A DNA stretch of 31,389 bases, from assembly GCA_021784715.1 (NCBI GenBank), contig JAJYHP010000143.1, positions 1-31,389 of the forward strand, read 5' to 3'. Each line of letters begins with the position of its first letter. Within the stretch, counting starts at the first letter, position 1. The translations under genes and the position numbers were made by a program. The notes below the pieces were generated by a model. It saw only the letters and a list, made by a program, of their open reading frames with translations, searched no databases and had not been told where the DNA came from. This stretch comes from a bacterium. Its GTDB lineage: Bacteria > Eremiobacterota > Eremiobacteria > Baltobacterales > Baltobacteraceae. Shown piece after piece: positions 1 through 8,054 of the stretch.

Positions 1-900
1 CCGATCCGCGTGATCTCGGAGACGATGAACGCGTACGTTCAGTGGGTTCCCGAGAAGCGCGTCGTCGTCGTGCGGTACATCCCGCCGACCCCGCCGCCGG
101 CTCCGCCGACCGCACCGCCGGCTCCGCCGACGGCCGCTCCGGCAACGCCTCCGCCGACCCCGACCCCGGCTCCGGTCGTTGGACCGTACCAGGATCGTTT
201 CATCGTCGGCGATTACCTGATCTCACCGAAGATCTACAACGAGTTCAGCCCGGGTAACACCGGCAAGACGGCCCCGTTCTCGTATGCGGTTCGTGGCGCC
301 GCCGAGTTCAATCTCTTCAATCTCCCCTGGATGATCGAAGGCGATTACCGGCAGTTCAACTACCCGCATAACCAGGGCGTCGCGACGCCCGCCGGCTACA
401 CTCCGGCGAACAACAGCTGCGCGAACCTCGGCGTCTCCGGCGACCCCGGCTGCGTCACGGGTATCGGCGGCGGTTCCTACTTCGTGCCTGCGTTCACCGC
501 CAGTGACTACACTGCCGATGCGCGTCTCGGCCTCCGGGTAGCGAACCCGCACATCTACATCGGTGTGGGCTACATGGTTCGTACGAACAACTACGGCTAC
601 GGCCGCTTCAACGGCGTCGGTTTCGGCATCGAGAAGCTCCCCAGCCTGAACAAGCGGTTCTCGATCTATGGTAGCCTCTGGGATTACCCGACCGTGAAGA
701 CCAACTTCAACAACGGATCCTTCAACGGAACGGTCTCCTACAGCATCCTGCGGTACGAGTTGGGCGCAACCTACTCGTTCCTCAAGAGCCCGCTGTTCAT
801 CGATCTCGGATTCCAGGGCGACCGCGGCACGGTGAAACAGTACGCGCCGTCGGGCTTCACCCAGAACGGTCCGTATATCGGTCTCGGCATCAAGTTCTAA
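1..900 (+). CDS. Outer-membrane beta-barrel protein with N-terminal copper-amine-oxidase-like domain (5' partial)
   Basis: The reading frame is open from base 1, so the start and signal peptide lie outside the window; 299 residues are visible. The first ~25 (PIRVISETMNAYVQW, then a short VVVV strand) resemble the end of a copper amine oxidase N-terminal-like (stalk) domain, which usually sits on cell-surface proteins. A Pro/Ala/Thr linker follows (about residues 28-60). The remaining ~240 residues alternate polar and aromatic positions with Gly/Asn/Tyr-rich turns and end in the strand YIGLGIKF. A C-terminal Phe is the usual signature of a Bam-inserted outer-membrane barrel. Inference: the barrel sits in the outer membrane and the N-terminal domain in the periplasm, possibly contacting the cell wall. 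The substrate is unknown. The coding region ends 20 bp before a strong terminator. Confidence 0.75.
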   Translation, partial: PIRVISETMNAYVQWVPEKRVVVVRYIPPTPPPAPPTAPPAPPTAAPATPPPTPTPAPVVGPYQDRFIVGDYLISPKIYNEFSPGNTGKTAPFSYAVRGAAEFNLFNLPWMIEGDYRQFNYPHNQGVATPAGYTPANNSCANLGVSGDPGCVTGIGGGSYFVPAFTASDYTADARLGLRVANPHIYIGVGYMVRTNNYGYGRFNGVGFGIEKLPSLNKRFSIYGSLWDYPTVKTNFNNGSFNGTVSYSILRYELGATYSFLKSPLFIDLGFQGDRGTVKQYAPSGFTQNGPYIGLGIKF

Positions 901-920
901 GCGACTCGTCGCAGACGAAC

Positions 921-963
921 AAAAAAATCGAGCTCCCGTCGAAAGACGGGGGCTCGATTTTTT
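921..963. terminator. Bidirectional intrinsic terminator
   Basis: An 11-bp stem (GAGCTCCCGTC paired with GACGGGGGCTC, one G-T wobble) closes on a GAAA tetraloop. It is flanked by A-rich sequence on the left and a T run on the right, so it works as a terminator read from either strand. It lies between the convergent barrel gene (+) and the secreted-protein gene (-), and presumably ends both transcripts. Confidence 0.9.
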
Positions 964-981
964 GTTCCGCCGGTGAACCGG

Positions 982-1614
982 TTACGGTGTCGGCGAGCTC
1001 GAAGGCGCGGGCGCCGGAATGCATGGCGATGCGAGGAGATCGATGTGGAGATTCGGATCGGAGGGCGTTGCGAGCGGCGAAGTGACTCCGGTGCTTCCGC
1101 ACGGCTGCGGCGCCGCATACCAATGTTCGGTAAAGCCGCGCGCTAAGCTCTCCTTCATCACCTTGCCGAAGTAGGTGTGCGGAAACTTCTTCACCAGCAC
1201 CAGCATGTAGTGATAGGCCCGCTCTTGCTCCGGCTTCACGTAGAGTTTGCTCATCGCTTGAACCGCAAGAAAGTAGCTTCGCGCGAGTTGCGGATCGCCG
1301 GGATAGCGATGCGCCCAATCGCGGAGCGCCTCATCGGCGAAATTGACCGACGATATCAAGCCGGAATTCGTCGTATAGGCCCCGGCGCGAATGGCGTCGT
1401 CGCGAAAGGTATTATTAATACCGAGATAGCTCATCTTGAGCCGGCCGAAGTATTGATCGCCCGGCGCCGAGCGAACCATCTCGCGGCACTCCGTTCGCTG
1501 CCATTTGCTCGGCTTCTCCGCGCAGGGGTGCTCGGCAGCTCGCGCGGTTGCGCTACCGAAAAGGGCGACCGCACTTGCAAGCACGATTCCGCCGGTAAGG
1601 AAAGAGATCTTCAC
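982..1614 (-). CDS. Secreted alpha-helical protein of unknown function
   Basis: About 210 residues. I place the start at the GTG at 1614, because AAGGAG lies 4 nt upstream and the protein then begins directly with a typical signal peptide (MKISFLTGG, hydrophobic core, cleavage near ARA-A). The in-frame ATG at 1632 would put the Shine-Dalgarno sequence inside the gene. The mature part has four Cys (in EHPC, RTEC, QPCG and ASPC), suggesting disulfides in an oxidising compartment. Its middle consists of paired amphipathic helices of TPR-like texture (ALRDWAHRYPGDP, then ERAYHYMLVLVKKFP). The tail is Pro/Ser-rich. I do not recognise the family. It is divergent from the nitrilase gene and converges on the terminator at 921-963. 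Confidence 0.7.
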   Translation of the reverse strand: MKISFLTGGIVLASAVALFGSATARAAEHPCAEKPSKWQRTECREMVRSAPGDQYFGRLKMSYLGINNTFRDDAIRAGAYTTNSGLISSVNFADEALRDWAHRYPGDPQLARSYFLAVQAMSKLYVKPEQERAYHYMLVLVKKFPHTYFGKVMKESLARGFTEHWYAAPQPCGSTGVTSPLATPSDPNLHIDLLASPCIPAPAPSSSPTP

Positions 1615-1618
1615 GTTA

Positions 1619-1624
1619 CTCCTT
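1619..1624 (-). promoter_or_regulatory. Ribosome binding site deciding the start of the secreted protein gene
   Basis: On the minus strand AAGGAG is followed by TAAC and then GTG. This is the only good Shine-Dalgarno match here, and it supports the GTG at 1614 over the ATG at 1632. Confidence 0.6.
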
Positions 1625-1651
1625 GTCTCCATGTCATCGAGGGAGATTGTG

Positions 1652-1670
1652 CGCCGCAGTCGCTGCGGCG
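1652..1670. other. Perfect inverted repeat in the divergent intergenic region
   Basis: CGCCGCAG and CTGCGGCG form a perfect 8-bp stem around a 3-nt loop. An 8-bp palindrome GTTATAAC (1672-1679), which contains a TATAAC -10-like hexamer, follows directly. Both lie between the divergent secreted-protein and nitrilase genes. This could be an operator or 5'-UTR hairpin; no well-spaced -35 element was found for either direction. Confidence 0.35.
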
Positions 1671-1718
1671 AGTTATAACCTTGAGGTTAGCGATGAGAGG
1701 GCGTCGAACCCTTGCACG

Positions 1719-2978
1719 ATGAGTTCCCAATTGCGGGTCGCCGCACTCCAGTTGCAAGCACACGACCGCTCCGATTTTCCAGCCCGTTGGCCCGCGATCC
1801 GCAAGGCGGTCGAGCGCTCGCTGGCAGGAAAGCCCGATCTTCTCGTTCTGCCCGAAGCGACGATCCCCGGCTATATTCTCGGCGAGGAGCCGGTCGAGCC
1901 GAGCGAGATCGACCGAGCGGTCGAGGAGCTCGCGTCGCTGGCACGACGCTTCGGTAGCGCGATTCTCGTCGGCCTCGTTCGCATCGAAGCCGCACGTCGC
2001 ATGAATGCGGCACTGTTGATCGACCGCGATGGGAGCCTTGCCGGTCACGCCGACAAGATCTTTCTCTGGCACTTCGACCGCCGTTGGTTCACCCCCGGAG
2101 AACGTATCGAACCGCTCGATTCGTCGCTGGGCAAGATCGGCGCCATGATCTGCGCCGACGGCCGCATCCCGAGCATCGCGGCGACGCTCGTCGACCGCGG
2201 CGCGCAGATCCTCGCCATGCCGACCGCGTGGGTAACCAGCGGGCGGGATTCCGCCGCGCTGGAGAACCTCCAGGCGGATTTGCTGGCCTTCGTGCGCGCC
2301 CGCGAGAACCACGTACCCTTCGTCGCCGCGAACAAAGTGGGGGGCGAGGCCGGTATCGCGCGCTATTGCGGAAAGAGCGCGATCCTCGCCGCAAACGGTT
2401 CGATCCTCGCTCGGGCTTCGGAGCGCGATGAGGAGGCGATCTCCGCAACCGTTGAAATCGGCGCGCCGCATGCCTTCACGCGTCCGCGGGCGCTCGCCGT
2501 TCCCGGGCGCGCGGCGAGCACGGCGATGCCGCCGCATCGACGCGTCGCCGTCGCATACGACCAAACGCTGGTAACCGAACGGGCGCGCCGCTTTCTCGAC
2601 GCTCCCGATTCGTTCGACGATGCGTGGGAGATCGACGATGCGGCGCTGGCATCGCCGCTCGCACTCGTGGAGGCACGCTTGCACGGCATGCGGATCTTTC
2701 GCTGCGAGAGCGAGATCGAACGAACGTGGTGCGAGCGCTTCGCTCGCGCGCGATGCGCTGAACTCCGCTGCTACGCCGTCATCACCCATCGCCCGTCGGC
2801 GGAGATCTTCGCCGTCGATCCCGACGGAGCGATCCTCACCGCGAGCAGCCCCCAACAGCCGATCGTTTCCTTCGCGATCGATCTCCCTCGCACGGAGAGC
2901 GGCGAACTCGCACCGAGCAGCGATGCCCTCGTCGCCCTCGCGCGCGTTGAGGCCCTGCGCAGCAAAGGCAGCGAATGA
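1719..2978 (+). CDS. Nitrilase/carbon-nitrogen hydrolase family protein with extra C-terminal domain
   Basis: 419 residues. The ATG at 1719 is chosen because the nitrilase fold begins there (SSQLRVAALQLQ); no good Shine-Dalgarno is visible. The catalytic triad of the CN-hydrolase superfamily is present: Glu46 in VLPEAT, Lys113 in HADKIF, Cys145 in MICADGR. Family members hydrolyse amide or nitrile C-N bonds in the cytoplasm; the substrate cannot be read from sequence. The hydrolase domain ends near residue 270. A further ~150 residues follow, and part of them (ERTWCERFARARCAEL, then AEIFAVDPDGAIL) looks like a degenerate copy of the second half of the nitrilase fold without a catalytic Cys. 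The gene overlaps the downstream propeller gene by 4 nt, so the two are probably co-translated. Confidence 0.85.
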   Translation: MSSQLRVAALQLQAHDRSDFPARWPAIRKAVERSLAGKPDLLVLPEATIPGYILGEEPVEPSEIDRAVEELASLARRFGSAILVGLVRIEAARRMNAALLIDRDGSLAGHADKIFLWHFDRRWFTPGERIEPLDSSLGKIGAMICADGRIPSIAATLVDRGAQILAMPTAWVTSGRDSAALENLQADLLAFVRARENHVPFVAANKVGGEAGIARYCGKSAILAANGSILARASERDEEAISATVEIGAPHAFTRPRALAVPGRAASTAMPPHRRVAVAYDQTLVTERARRFLDAPDSFDDAWEIDDAALASPLALVEARLHGMRIFRCESEIERTWCERFARARCAELRCYAVITHRPSAEIFAVDPDGAILTASSPQQPIVSFAIDLPRTESGELAPSSDALVALARVEALRSKGSE

Positions 2979-4192
2979 AACCGATTCGCACGACACTCCT
3001 GGCGTGCGCTGCCGCGGCGGCTCTCCTCGGTTCGATCTGGCTGCCGCGCGTCGGCAGCTTCGTCCCGGCGAAAATTTCGTTCGCTCCGCTTCCCTATTTT
3101 GTCGGGAGCCGCATCGCACTCACGGCGGTCGGCCTCGCGCCAAATGCCGCGTGGTCGGTTCTCGGCCCGGCGCGCATCTCGAAGACGAACGCAGGCTTGC
3201 GTTATCTTTCGTTGCTCGCCCCGGGAAGCGCGCAGGTCGTCGCCGGCGACGGCCGCGCGATCGCCGCGCGATCCGTAACGGTGCTGCCCGCTCCACCGAA
3301 AAACGCAACCTTGATCGCCGTGGCGTGCTACGACGACGGTGTCGCCTTCTATGACGCGCGTACGCTCTCGATGCTCGGAGTGCTTGCAACGGGCGGTTCG
3401 CCGAGCGCTCTCGCCGCCGCAAAGGGTCGGCTCGCCGTCACCGATAACGACGGCAGCGCCTTTACCGTCGTTACGCGCGCACCGTGGCGCGTCAGCTATC
3501 GCCCGCTATCGGGAAGCGACGAGATCGCCGCGGCTCCCGATGGGACCTTCTTCGCCACCCTGCGTGATTTCGCAGGGCTCGGCGCCGTCGCGCGCGTCTC
3601 GGCACGGCCGACGGTGACGAAGACCGGTATGACCGCGGAGGGGATCGCACTCGACGCCCGCCGCGACCTCCTCTATGTCGCCAACGTCAACGACGGCACG
3701 ATCCTCGAACTCGACGCGCGGACGATGAAGCCGCTCGCCCGCATCGAGATCGGCGCGCGCGTTTTTTCACTCGCGCTCGATGCCGACGGCTCCTACCTCT
3801 ACGCCGTGCGAAACGGCGGTCTAACCGACGACGACGGCGATGTCGTTGAAATCGCGACGCAACCGCGGCTGCACGTCGTCGCGCGGAGCGCCCTGCTGAA
3901 CCTCCCGCTCGGCGTCGCGCTCGACCAGCGCGCGCGTCGCCTTTTCGTAACCGACGAGGCATCCGACGTCATCTACGTGCTCGATCCGCAGAACCTGCGC
4001 GCGCTCCATGCGCCGTTACCGACCTGCCACACGCCGTGGGACCCAACCTTCGATGCGCGTTCGGATCGGCTGTACGTTCCGTGCGCCCGCGACAATCGGT
4101 TGGATATCTTCGACGCATCGACGCTCGCGCGCATTCCCGGTGCCCCGATTCACACCGCCGGGTATCCGCTGTCAGTAGCGGTCTGGCGATGA
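2975..4192 (+). CDS. Secreted YVTN-type beta-propeller protein
   Basis: 405 residues starting at an ATG that overlaps the nitrilase stop (ATGA). Residues 1-30 form a signal peptide or N-terminal anchor (MKPIRTTLLACAAAAALLG). A short Ig-like region follows (about 35-105). About 300 residues of propeller blades follow, with the recurring pattern of a D-x-R-x-x-x-LYVAN-type strand, then an ILELDA-type strand. Visible repeats are RRDLLYVANVNDGTI, GSYLYAVRNGG, RRLFVTDEASDVIYV and SDRLYVPCARDNRLDIF. Such exported NHL/YVTN propellers usually serve as binding scaffolds; no catalytic motif is seen. Placement between a C-N hydrolase and a phosphodiester glycosidase hints at a shared extracytoplasmic role, but nothing in the sequence proves it. 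Confidence 0.75.
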   Translation: MKPIRTTLLACAAAAALLGSIWLPRVGSFVPAKISFAPLPYFVGSRIALTAVGLAPNAAWSVLGPARISKTNAGLRYLSLLAPGSAQVVAGDGRAIAARSVTVLPAPPKNATLIAVACYDDGVAFYDARTLSMLGVLATGGSPSALAAAKGRLAVTDNDGSAFTVVTRAPWRVSYRPLSGSDEIAAAPDGTFFATLRDFAGLGAVARVSARPTVTKTGMTAEGIALDARRDLLYVANVNDGTILELDARTMKPLARIEIGARVFSLALDADGSYLYAVRNGGLTDDDGDVVEIATQPRLHVVARSALLNLPLGVALDQRARRLFVTDEASDVIYVLDPQNLRALHAPLPTCHTPWDPTFDARSDRLYVPCARDNRLDIFDASTLARIPGAPIHTAGYPLSVAVWR

Positions 4193-6345
4193 TCGCGCGG
4201 GGTTCGCTGCGCGCGCTCTCGGCGAGCGTTCTGCTCCTCGCAACCGGGGCGATCGCAGCACCGCCGCCCTTTCCTCGCGTTCTCGCGCAATCGATATCGA
4301 AGGCGAAAATCGCGCCCGGGCTCCGACTCACGCGCTATCGTTTTCTGACCGCACGAGGCCCCATTCACGCCTCGGTGCTCGCCTTCGATCCCCACGACCC
4401 GCGGCTGCAACTCACGCCGTTCCTCGCCCACCATACGCTCGTCGGTGCACGCGAGCGCCTCTCGGCGATGCTCGCCGCGCATGCGCGTGCGGTCGCCGCG
4501 GTGAACGGTGATTATTTCGCCATCGCCGGCGACGGAGCGCCGATCGGCGGACTCGTGCGCGACGGTATCATTTTGCGCTCGCCCTATCCGCGCGCGATGT
4601 TCGCGATCGACGCCAACGGCGATGCATGGATCGGTACTGCCGCATTCGCGGGTTCGGTAACGATCGGCGGCGCACAACTTCCGCTCGCGGCGGTCGACCG
4701 CCGCGAGCGGCACGGCGCCGCACTCTTTCTTCCATCGTACGGAGCACTGCCCGCGCTCCCCGATGCAACCCTCCTCGAACTCGCGCCGCTCGTCGGCTCG
4801 CCGCCGTTTACAACCTATCGCGTGCTCGGAACCGCCGATAATTTGCAAGCCAATCCCGCCGGCTATTATCTTGCTTATGGACTCGGAAGCGAATCGACGA
4901 TCGGCGTCCCCTCCGTCGGCACAACGCTCGCGGTCGAAGGAACGCTGGAAAGATCGGGCGAGAGCGCGCCGATTCGCACGGCGTTCGGCGGCGGCCCGAT
5001 CTTCCTCCGTGCCGGGAGCTATCACCGCGATCCGGAGGGTCCGAACGGCGCCGGATTCTCGGTAGCGATACCGACGACGGCGATCGGCATAACGGCGAAC
5101 GGTCGCGTGCTGATCGTCGAGATTGACGGAAAGAATCCGCATTACAGTATCGGCGTCACCCGTCGCCAACTCGCGGCGTTCATGCTCTCGCTCGGCGCGC
5201 GCGACGCTATGGCGCTCGACGGCGGCGGCTCCTCGGTGATGCTCGCACGTACGCCCGGTCGCATGCACCCGCACGTGCTCGGGGTTCCCTCCGACGGTAC
5301 GGAGCGACGCATCGCCGAGGGAATCGCGCTCGAAGAACTCGCGCCCATCGGCATTCCGACGGCGCTCGCCGTTCGTCCGCAAAAAATTCGCGCGTTGGTT
5401 GGAGCGCGCGTTGCACTCCATATCCTGCGCGTCGATCGTGCGCTGCATCCGCTCGGCGCCGTTGCATCCACGGTTCGCGCTCGCATCGAGCCGTCGTCGC
5501 TCGGCAGGTTCGAAGCCGGCACCTTCGTTGCGCGCGCACCGGGTGTCGGACGCCTCGTCCTCGGCGATGGGAGCTTGCGCGGAAGCATCGCGCTCGAGGT
5601 CTTCGCTCGGCCCGCCTCGCTGACGATCCATCCACGGCTCGCCGATCTCGCGCCCAACGGCACGCTGCAACTCCGCGCAGTTGCGCGCGATGCCGACGGC
5701 GCACGGATCGCCCTGCCCGACGAGCTTCCGTGGCGCGCGGTCGGAGCGCAGGTTACGCCCTCGGGAGTGCTCGCGGCCGGAACCGCCGACGCCGCCGTGC
5801 AGTTGGAGATCGGCGGCGCGATCGCAGCGAAAACCATCCACGTCGGCGCGCACGCCGTTCGGCTACGTCTCGCGAGCGTTGCACGCTTTCTGAGCGTTCC
5901 CGGCTCCGAATCGGGCGGCGTGCGCGCGACGCAGAACGGCAGCGCCATCGAACTCGACTACGATTTTAGCGGTGCGGAGCGCGCCGCATTCGCGCTGCTC
6001 GAACAACCATTACCGCCGGAGACGACCGCGCTGACGTTCGACGTCCGCTCTGCGGGGAAAGGTGGTTTTCTCCGCGTCGCGATGCGCGATGCGCGCAATG
6101 ACGACATCTTGTTGACCGCGGAACCGCTCGATCGCCCCGGCCTCCGCTCGGTCCGCGTTGCGATTCCGCCGACGGCGTTGCCGCCGTTACGATTGACGGG
6201 CATCTACATCGTTCGCGCGCTCGGCCCGATGAATGCGAACCGTTCGTCGGGGAGTATCGAGCTATCGAACCTGCGTGCGTGGGTCGCCGGGTCGTCCACC
6301 GAAGAGCCGGAAGCCGAGCGCCGCCAACGCAAGCAACACCGCTAA
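4189..6345 (+). CDS. Secreted phosphodiester glycosidase (NAGPA/DUF2233) family protein
   Basis: 718 residues from an ATG overlapping the previous stop (ATGA). A signal peptide is clear (MIARGSLRALSASVLLLATG, cleavage near AIAA). The phosphodiester glycosidase domain covers about residues 60-390, with its signature segments AAVNGDYFAI, GGLVRDG, AFGGGPIFL and ALDGGGSSVML. The family, named for the mammalian uncovering enzyme, hydrolyses phosphodiester-linked sugars; bacterial members are usually exported and may act on wall or exopolysaccharide phosphodiesters. C-terminal to it are Ig-like (BIG-type) segments (about 395-560) and a beta-rich region of carbohydrate-binding type (about 565-700). 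The last ~20 residues are highly charged. This 3' end overlaps the convergent membrane-protein gene by 84 bp. Confidence 0.85.
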   Translation: MIARGSLRALSASVLLLATGAIAAPPPFPRVLAQSISKAKIAPGLRLTRYRFLTARGPIHASVLAFDPHDPRLQLTPFLAHHTLVGARERLSAMLAAHARAVAAVNGDYFAIAGDGAPIGGLVRDGIILRSPYPRAMFAIDANGDAWIGTAAFAGSVTIGGAQLPLAAVDRRERHGAALFLPSYGALPALPDATLLELAPLVGSPPFTTYRVLGTADNLQANPAGYYLAYGLGSESTIGVPSVGTTLAVEGTLERSGESAPIRTAFGGGPIFLRAGSYHRDPEGPNGAGFSVAIPTTAIGITANGRVLIVEIDGKNPHYSIGVTRRQLAAFMLSLGARDAMALDGGGSSVMLARTPGRMHPHVLGVPSDGTERRIAEGIALEELAPIGIPTALAVRPQKIRALVGARVALHILRVDRALHPLGAVASTVRARIEPSSLGRFEAGTFVARAPGVGRLVLGDGSLRGSIALEVFARPASLTIHPRLADLAPNGTLQLRAVARDADGARIALPDELPWRAVGAQVTPSGVLAAGTADAAVQLEIGGAIAAKTIHVGAHAVRLRLASVARFLSVPGSESGGVRATQNGSAIELDYDFSGAERAAFALLEQPLPPETTALTFDVRSAGKGGFLRVAMRDARNDDILLTAEPLDRPGLRSVRVAIPPTALPPLRLTGIYIVRALGPMNANRSSGSIELSNLRAWVAGSSTEEPEAERRQRKQHR

Positions 6346-7188
6346 TCCGAGGATCGGCTGCGAGGGAACGGCGAGTACGACGATCGCGGGATAGCGATGG
6401 ATGCGCGGCTGCAAAAACAGGTCGGCGACGCGCGTGCGCTTGCCATTCGCTGCGAGGCCCAGGCTGTGCGCGAGCGTGCGACCGAGCGAATCGTCGACCG
6501 CAAAGAGGACGGTGCGATGCGCGCTCCCGCCGCGCAGTAACTGCGCCTGCGCTGCGGTAAAGAGCACGACTTTCACGTCGCGATGCACCGCCGGCAAAGC
6601 AAAGGAATCGAAAGGAAGATTGAACCCGGCGATCTCCTGCGTGTGCTGCATCAACAGCACCGGCGAGAGAAAGGTGCTTCCGGTAGGCTGGGTGATCGTG
6701 AGATGCGCGCCGGCGAGCGAATCGGCACTCACGGCGACGACCGTGCGTTCGAAGCAGCGCAGCAACGTCGCACCGCGATAGAGACCGTGGCGGCAGGAGA
6801 TCGGCGTGCGCGTTCTCCCGCGCTCGAGCACGACATGCGCGCCCCGGCGATCGAGATCGGGGAACACCAGCGTCGCTCCGAGCTCCGGAAGCGCGACCTG
6901 TGCTCCGGGAACCGCAACGATCGTGCGCGGATCGGGAGCGAAGAGCGAGTTCGAGAATCCCGCCGCGCCGACGACGAGCATCGCCGCGAGCATCAACAAC
7001 GCGGCGACGGTGCGACGACGCGTCGGCAGCGTTCGCAAGCTTCGCAACACGCGAATGGTACCGAGCAACGCGATTGCGGCGATCGCCAGAATCCACCATG
7101 TAGCGTGGATGAATGCCGCATCGGGGAAAGCAAGTTCGGCGATCGCTGCTGCAAAGAGCAGGATGCAGAAAACGACGCCGATTCTCAT
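6262..7188 (-). CDS. Four-TM membrane protein with extracytoplasmic domain, partner of the TlpA-like gene
   Basis: 308 residues. There are three N-terminal membrane segments (about residues 3-22, 29-48, 62-82), a soluble domain of ~185 residues, and a fourth hydrophobic segment (about 275-297, QPILGLAVLLALAALGF). Three helices, a large outside domain and one closing helix is the topology of ResB/CcsB cytochrome c biogenesis proteins, and the upstream gene encodes a ResA/TlpA-like thioredoxin. However, the protein is shorter than typical ResB and I see no diagnostic ResB motif. The soluble domain contains two Cys (SCRHG and LLRCFER). The start ATG overlaps the thioredoxin stop (ATGA). The 3' end runs 84 bp into the convergent glycosidase gene. 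Confidence 0.7.
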   Translation of the reverse strand: MRIGVVFCILLFAAAIAELAFPDAAFIHATWWILAIAAIALLGTIRVLRSLRTLPTRRRTVAALLMLAAMLVVGAAGFSNSLFAPDPRTIVAVPGAQVALPELGATLVFPDLDRRGAHVVLERGRTRTPISCRHGLYRGATLLRCFERTVVAVSADSLAGAHLTITQPTGSTFLSPVLLMQHTQEIAGFNLPFDSFALPAVHRDVKVVLFTAAQAQLLRGGSAHRTVLFAVDDSLGRTLAHSLGLAANGKRTRVADLFLQPRIHRYPAIVVLAVPSQPILGLAVLLALAALGFRLFGGRPGDPRTQVR

Positions 7189-7724
7189 GGTGACTCCAAA
7201 AGCGGTGCGAGGGCGCGAACGATCTGCGGATAGGTGAGCGGCCCGTCGAATGCACGCACCACGATTCCGCGCCGATTGACGATCGCCGTCGTCGGAAGGC
7301 CGAACGCTCCGAACGCACGGCCGTAGCGTTGCGATGGATCGACGACGATGCGATAGGTGATACCGAGCGAGCGCGCAAACGAACGCGCGACCGCCCCCGA
7401 TTCACCCTGATCGATACCGATCACGCGCACTCCGTGCGCGGCTTCCTTCCGCGCGACGCGTTCGAGATCGGGCATCTCCGCGCGGCACGGCGGGCACCAC
7501 GATGCCCAGAGGTTGACGACGAGCACCCGTCCGCGTTCGTCGGCGAGCGTGTATGGGGCGCCGCGCTCGTTGAGGAGCGGAAGGTCGGGGATCGGGGCAC
7601 CGATCAGCGTCCCGGGGCCGGCCGCGGTCGAGGGGCGAAAATAGGGCACCAACAAAAAGGCCGCGAGCGCGATCGCAGCGACCACCAGAAGCCAGCGCCA
7701 AAGCCGAGTCATCGGAGCGAGCAT
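7185..7724 (-). CDS. Membrane-anchored TlpA/ResA-like thiol-disulfide oxidoreductase
   Basis: 179 residues: one N-terminal membrane anchor (about 8-29) and a periplasmic thioredoxin fold of the TlpA/ResA/CcmG type. The active site is WCPPC (Cys77, Cys80) in NLWASWCPPC, and the cis-proline segment is FGLPTT. Such proteins reduce disulfides outside the cytoplasm, classically apocytochrome c or copper chaperones. The ATG at 7724 is preceded by a GAAGG-type Shine-Dalgarno that lies around the stop of the upstream gene. It overlaps the following membrane-protein gene by 4 nt, so the two probably act together. Confidence 0.88.
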   Translation of the reverse strand: MLAPMTRLWRWLLVVAAIALAAFLLVPYFRPSTAAGPGTLIGAPIPDLPLLNERGAPYTLADERGRVLVVNLWASWCPPCRAEMPDLERVARKEAAHGVRVIGIDQGESGAVARSFARSLGITYRIVVDPSQRYGRAFGAFGLPTTAIVNRRGIVVRAFDGPLTYPQIVRALAPLLESP

Positions 7725-7733
7725 ACGACCTTC

Positions 7734-8054
7734 TCACCAATCTCCCATGCGATCTTCATCGACCTCACCTTCCAGAACCAAGCTTCCCGGCGGCAGAATT
7801 GCGGCATAGAGCGGCACGCCGGAATGCCGCACGAACGTTTCGAAGCGATCGCCGCGATCTGCGGCGAGTTCGTCGAGCCGAAAGAGTACGTCGGCGCTGC
7901 AGGCCGCCTGCAGCGGAGCGACGTTAAAGAGCTGTCGAAAGCGGTCGAACGCCGCAGCGAATGCTGCCTCGTCGAATCGGGGCTCGAGAGATACTTCGCA
8001 ACGAACGCGTTCCAGGTACTCGACTCCCTCTAAACGAATCGTGGGCTCGCTCAT
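7734..8054 (-). CDS. Small protein of unknown function
   Basis: 106 residues, acidic, with no signal peptide or membrane segment and no motif I recognise. It contains a helical region (DEAAFAAAFDRFRQLF) and a Val/Leu-rich end (ILPPGSLVLEGEVDED). Its ATG (8052-8054) shares bases with the folD ATG on the other strand, through the tetranucleotide CATG. Its stop lies 9 bp before the thioredoxin gene, so it is the first gene of that minus-strand operon. Codon use is like its neighbours and supports real coding; function unknown. Confidence 0.6.
   Translation of the reverse strand: MSEPTIRLEGVEYLERVRCEVSLEPRFDEAAFAAAFDRFRQLFNVAPLQAACSADVLFRLDELAADRGDRFETFVRHSGVPLYAAILPPGSLVLEGEVDEDRMGDW

Noticed and set aside
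85..180. CCGCCG-rich repeat near the left edge
   Set aside because: It encodes the Pro/Ala/Thr linker of the barrel protein and needs no separate explanation.
1647..1679. Promoter with TTGTGC and TATAAC before the nitrilase gene
   Set aside because: The spacer would be 21 bp, too long for a credible sigma70 promoter.
1611..3119. Long minus-strand open frame opposite the nitrilase gene
   Set aside because: Low-complexity Arg/Glu/Ala composition, while the plus strand has the complete nitrilase triad.
4150..5853. Very long open frame on the minus strand (over 500 codons) inside the phosphodiester glycosidase gene
   Set aside because: It is Arg-rich with no recognisable domain and is antisense to a gene with clear signal peptide and family motifs; a product of high GC.
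6262..7188. Calling the four-TM protein ResB
   Set aside because: Topology and the TlpA/ResA-like neighbour fit, but it is short and no ResB-specific motif is visible, so it is left as a membrane protein of unknown function.
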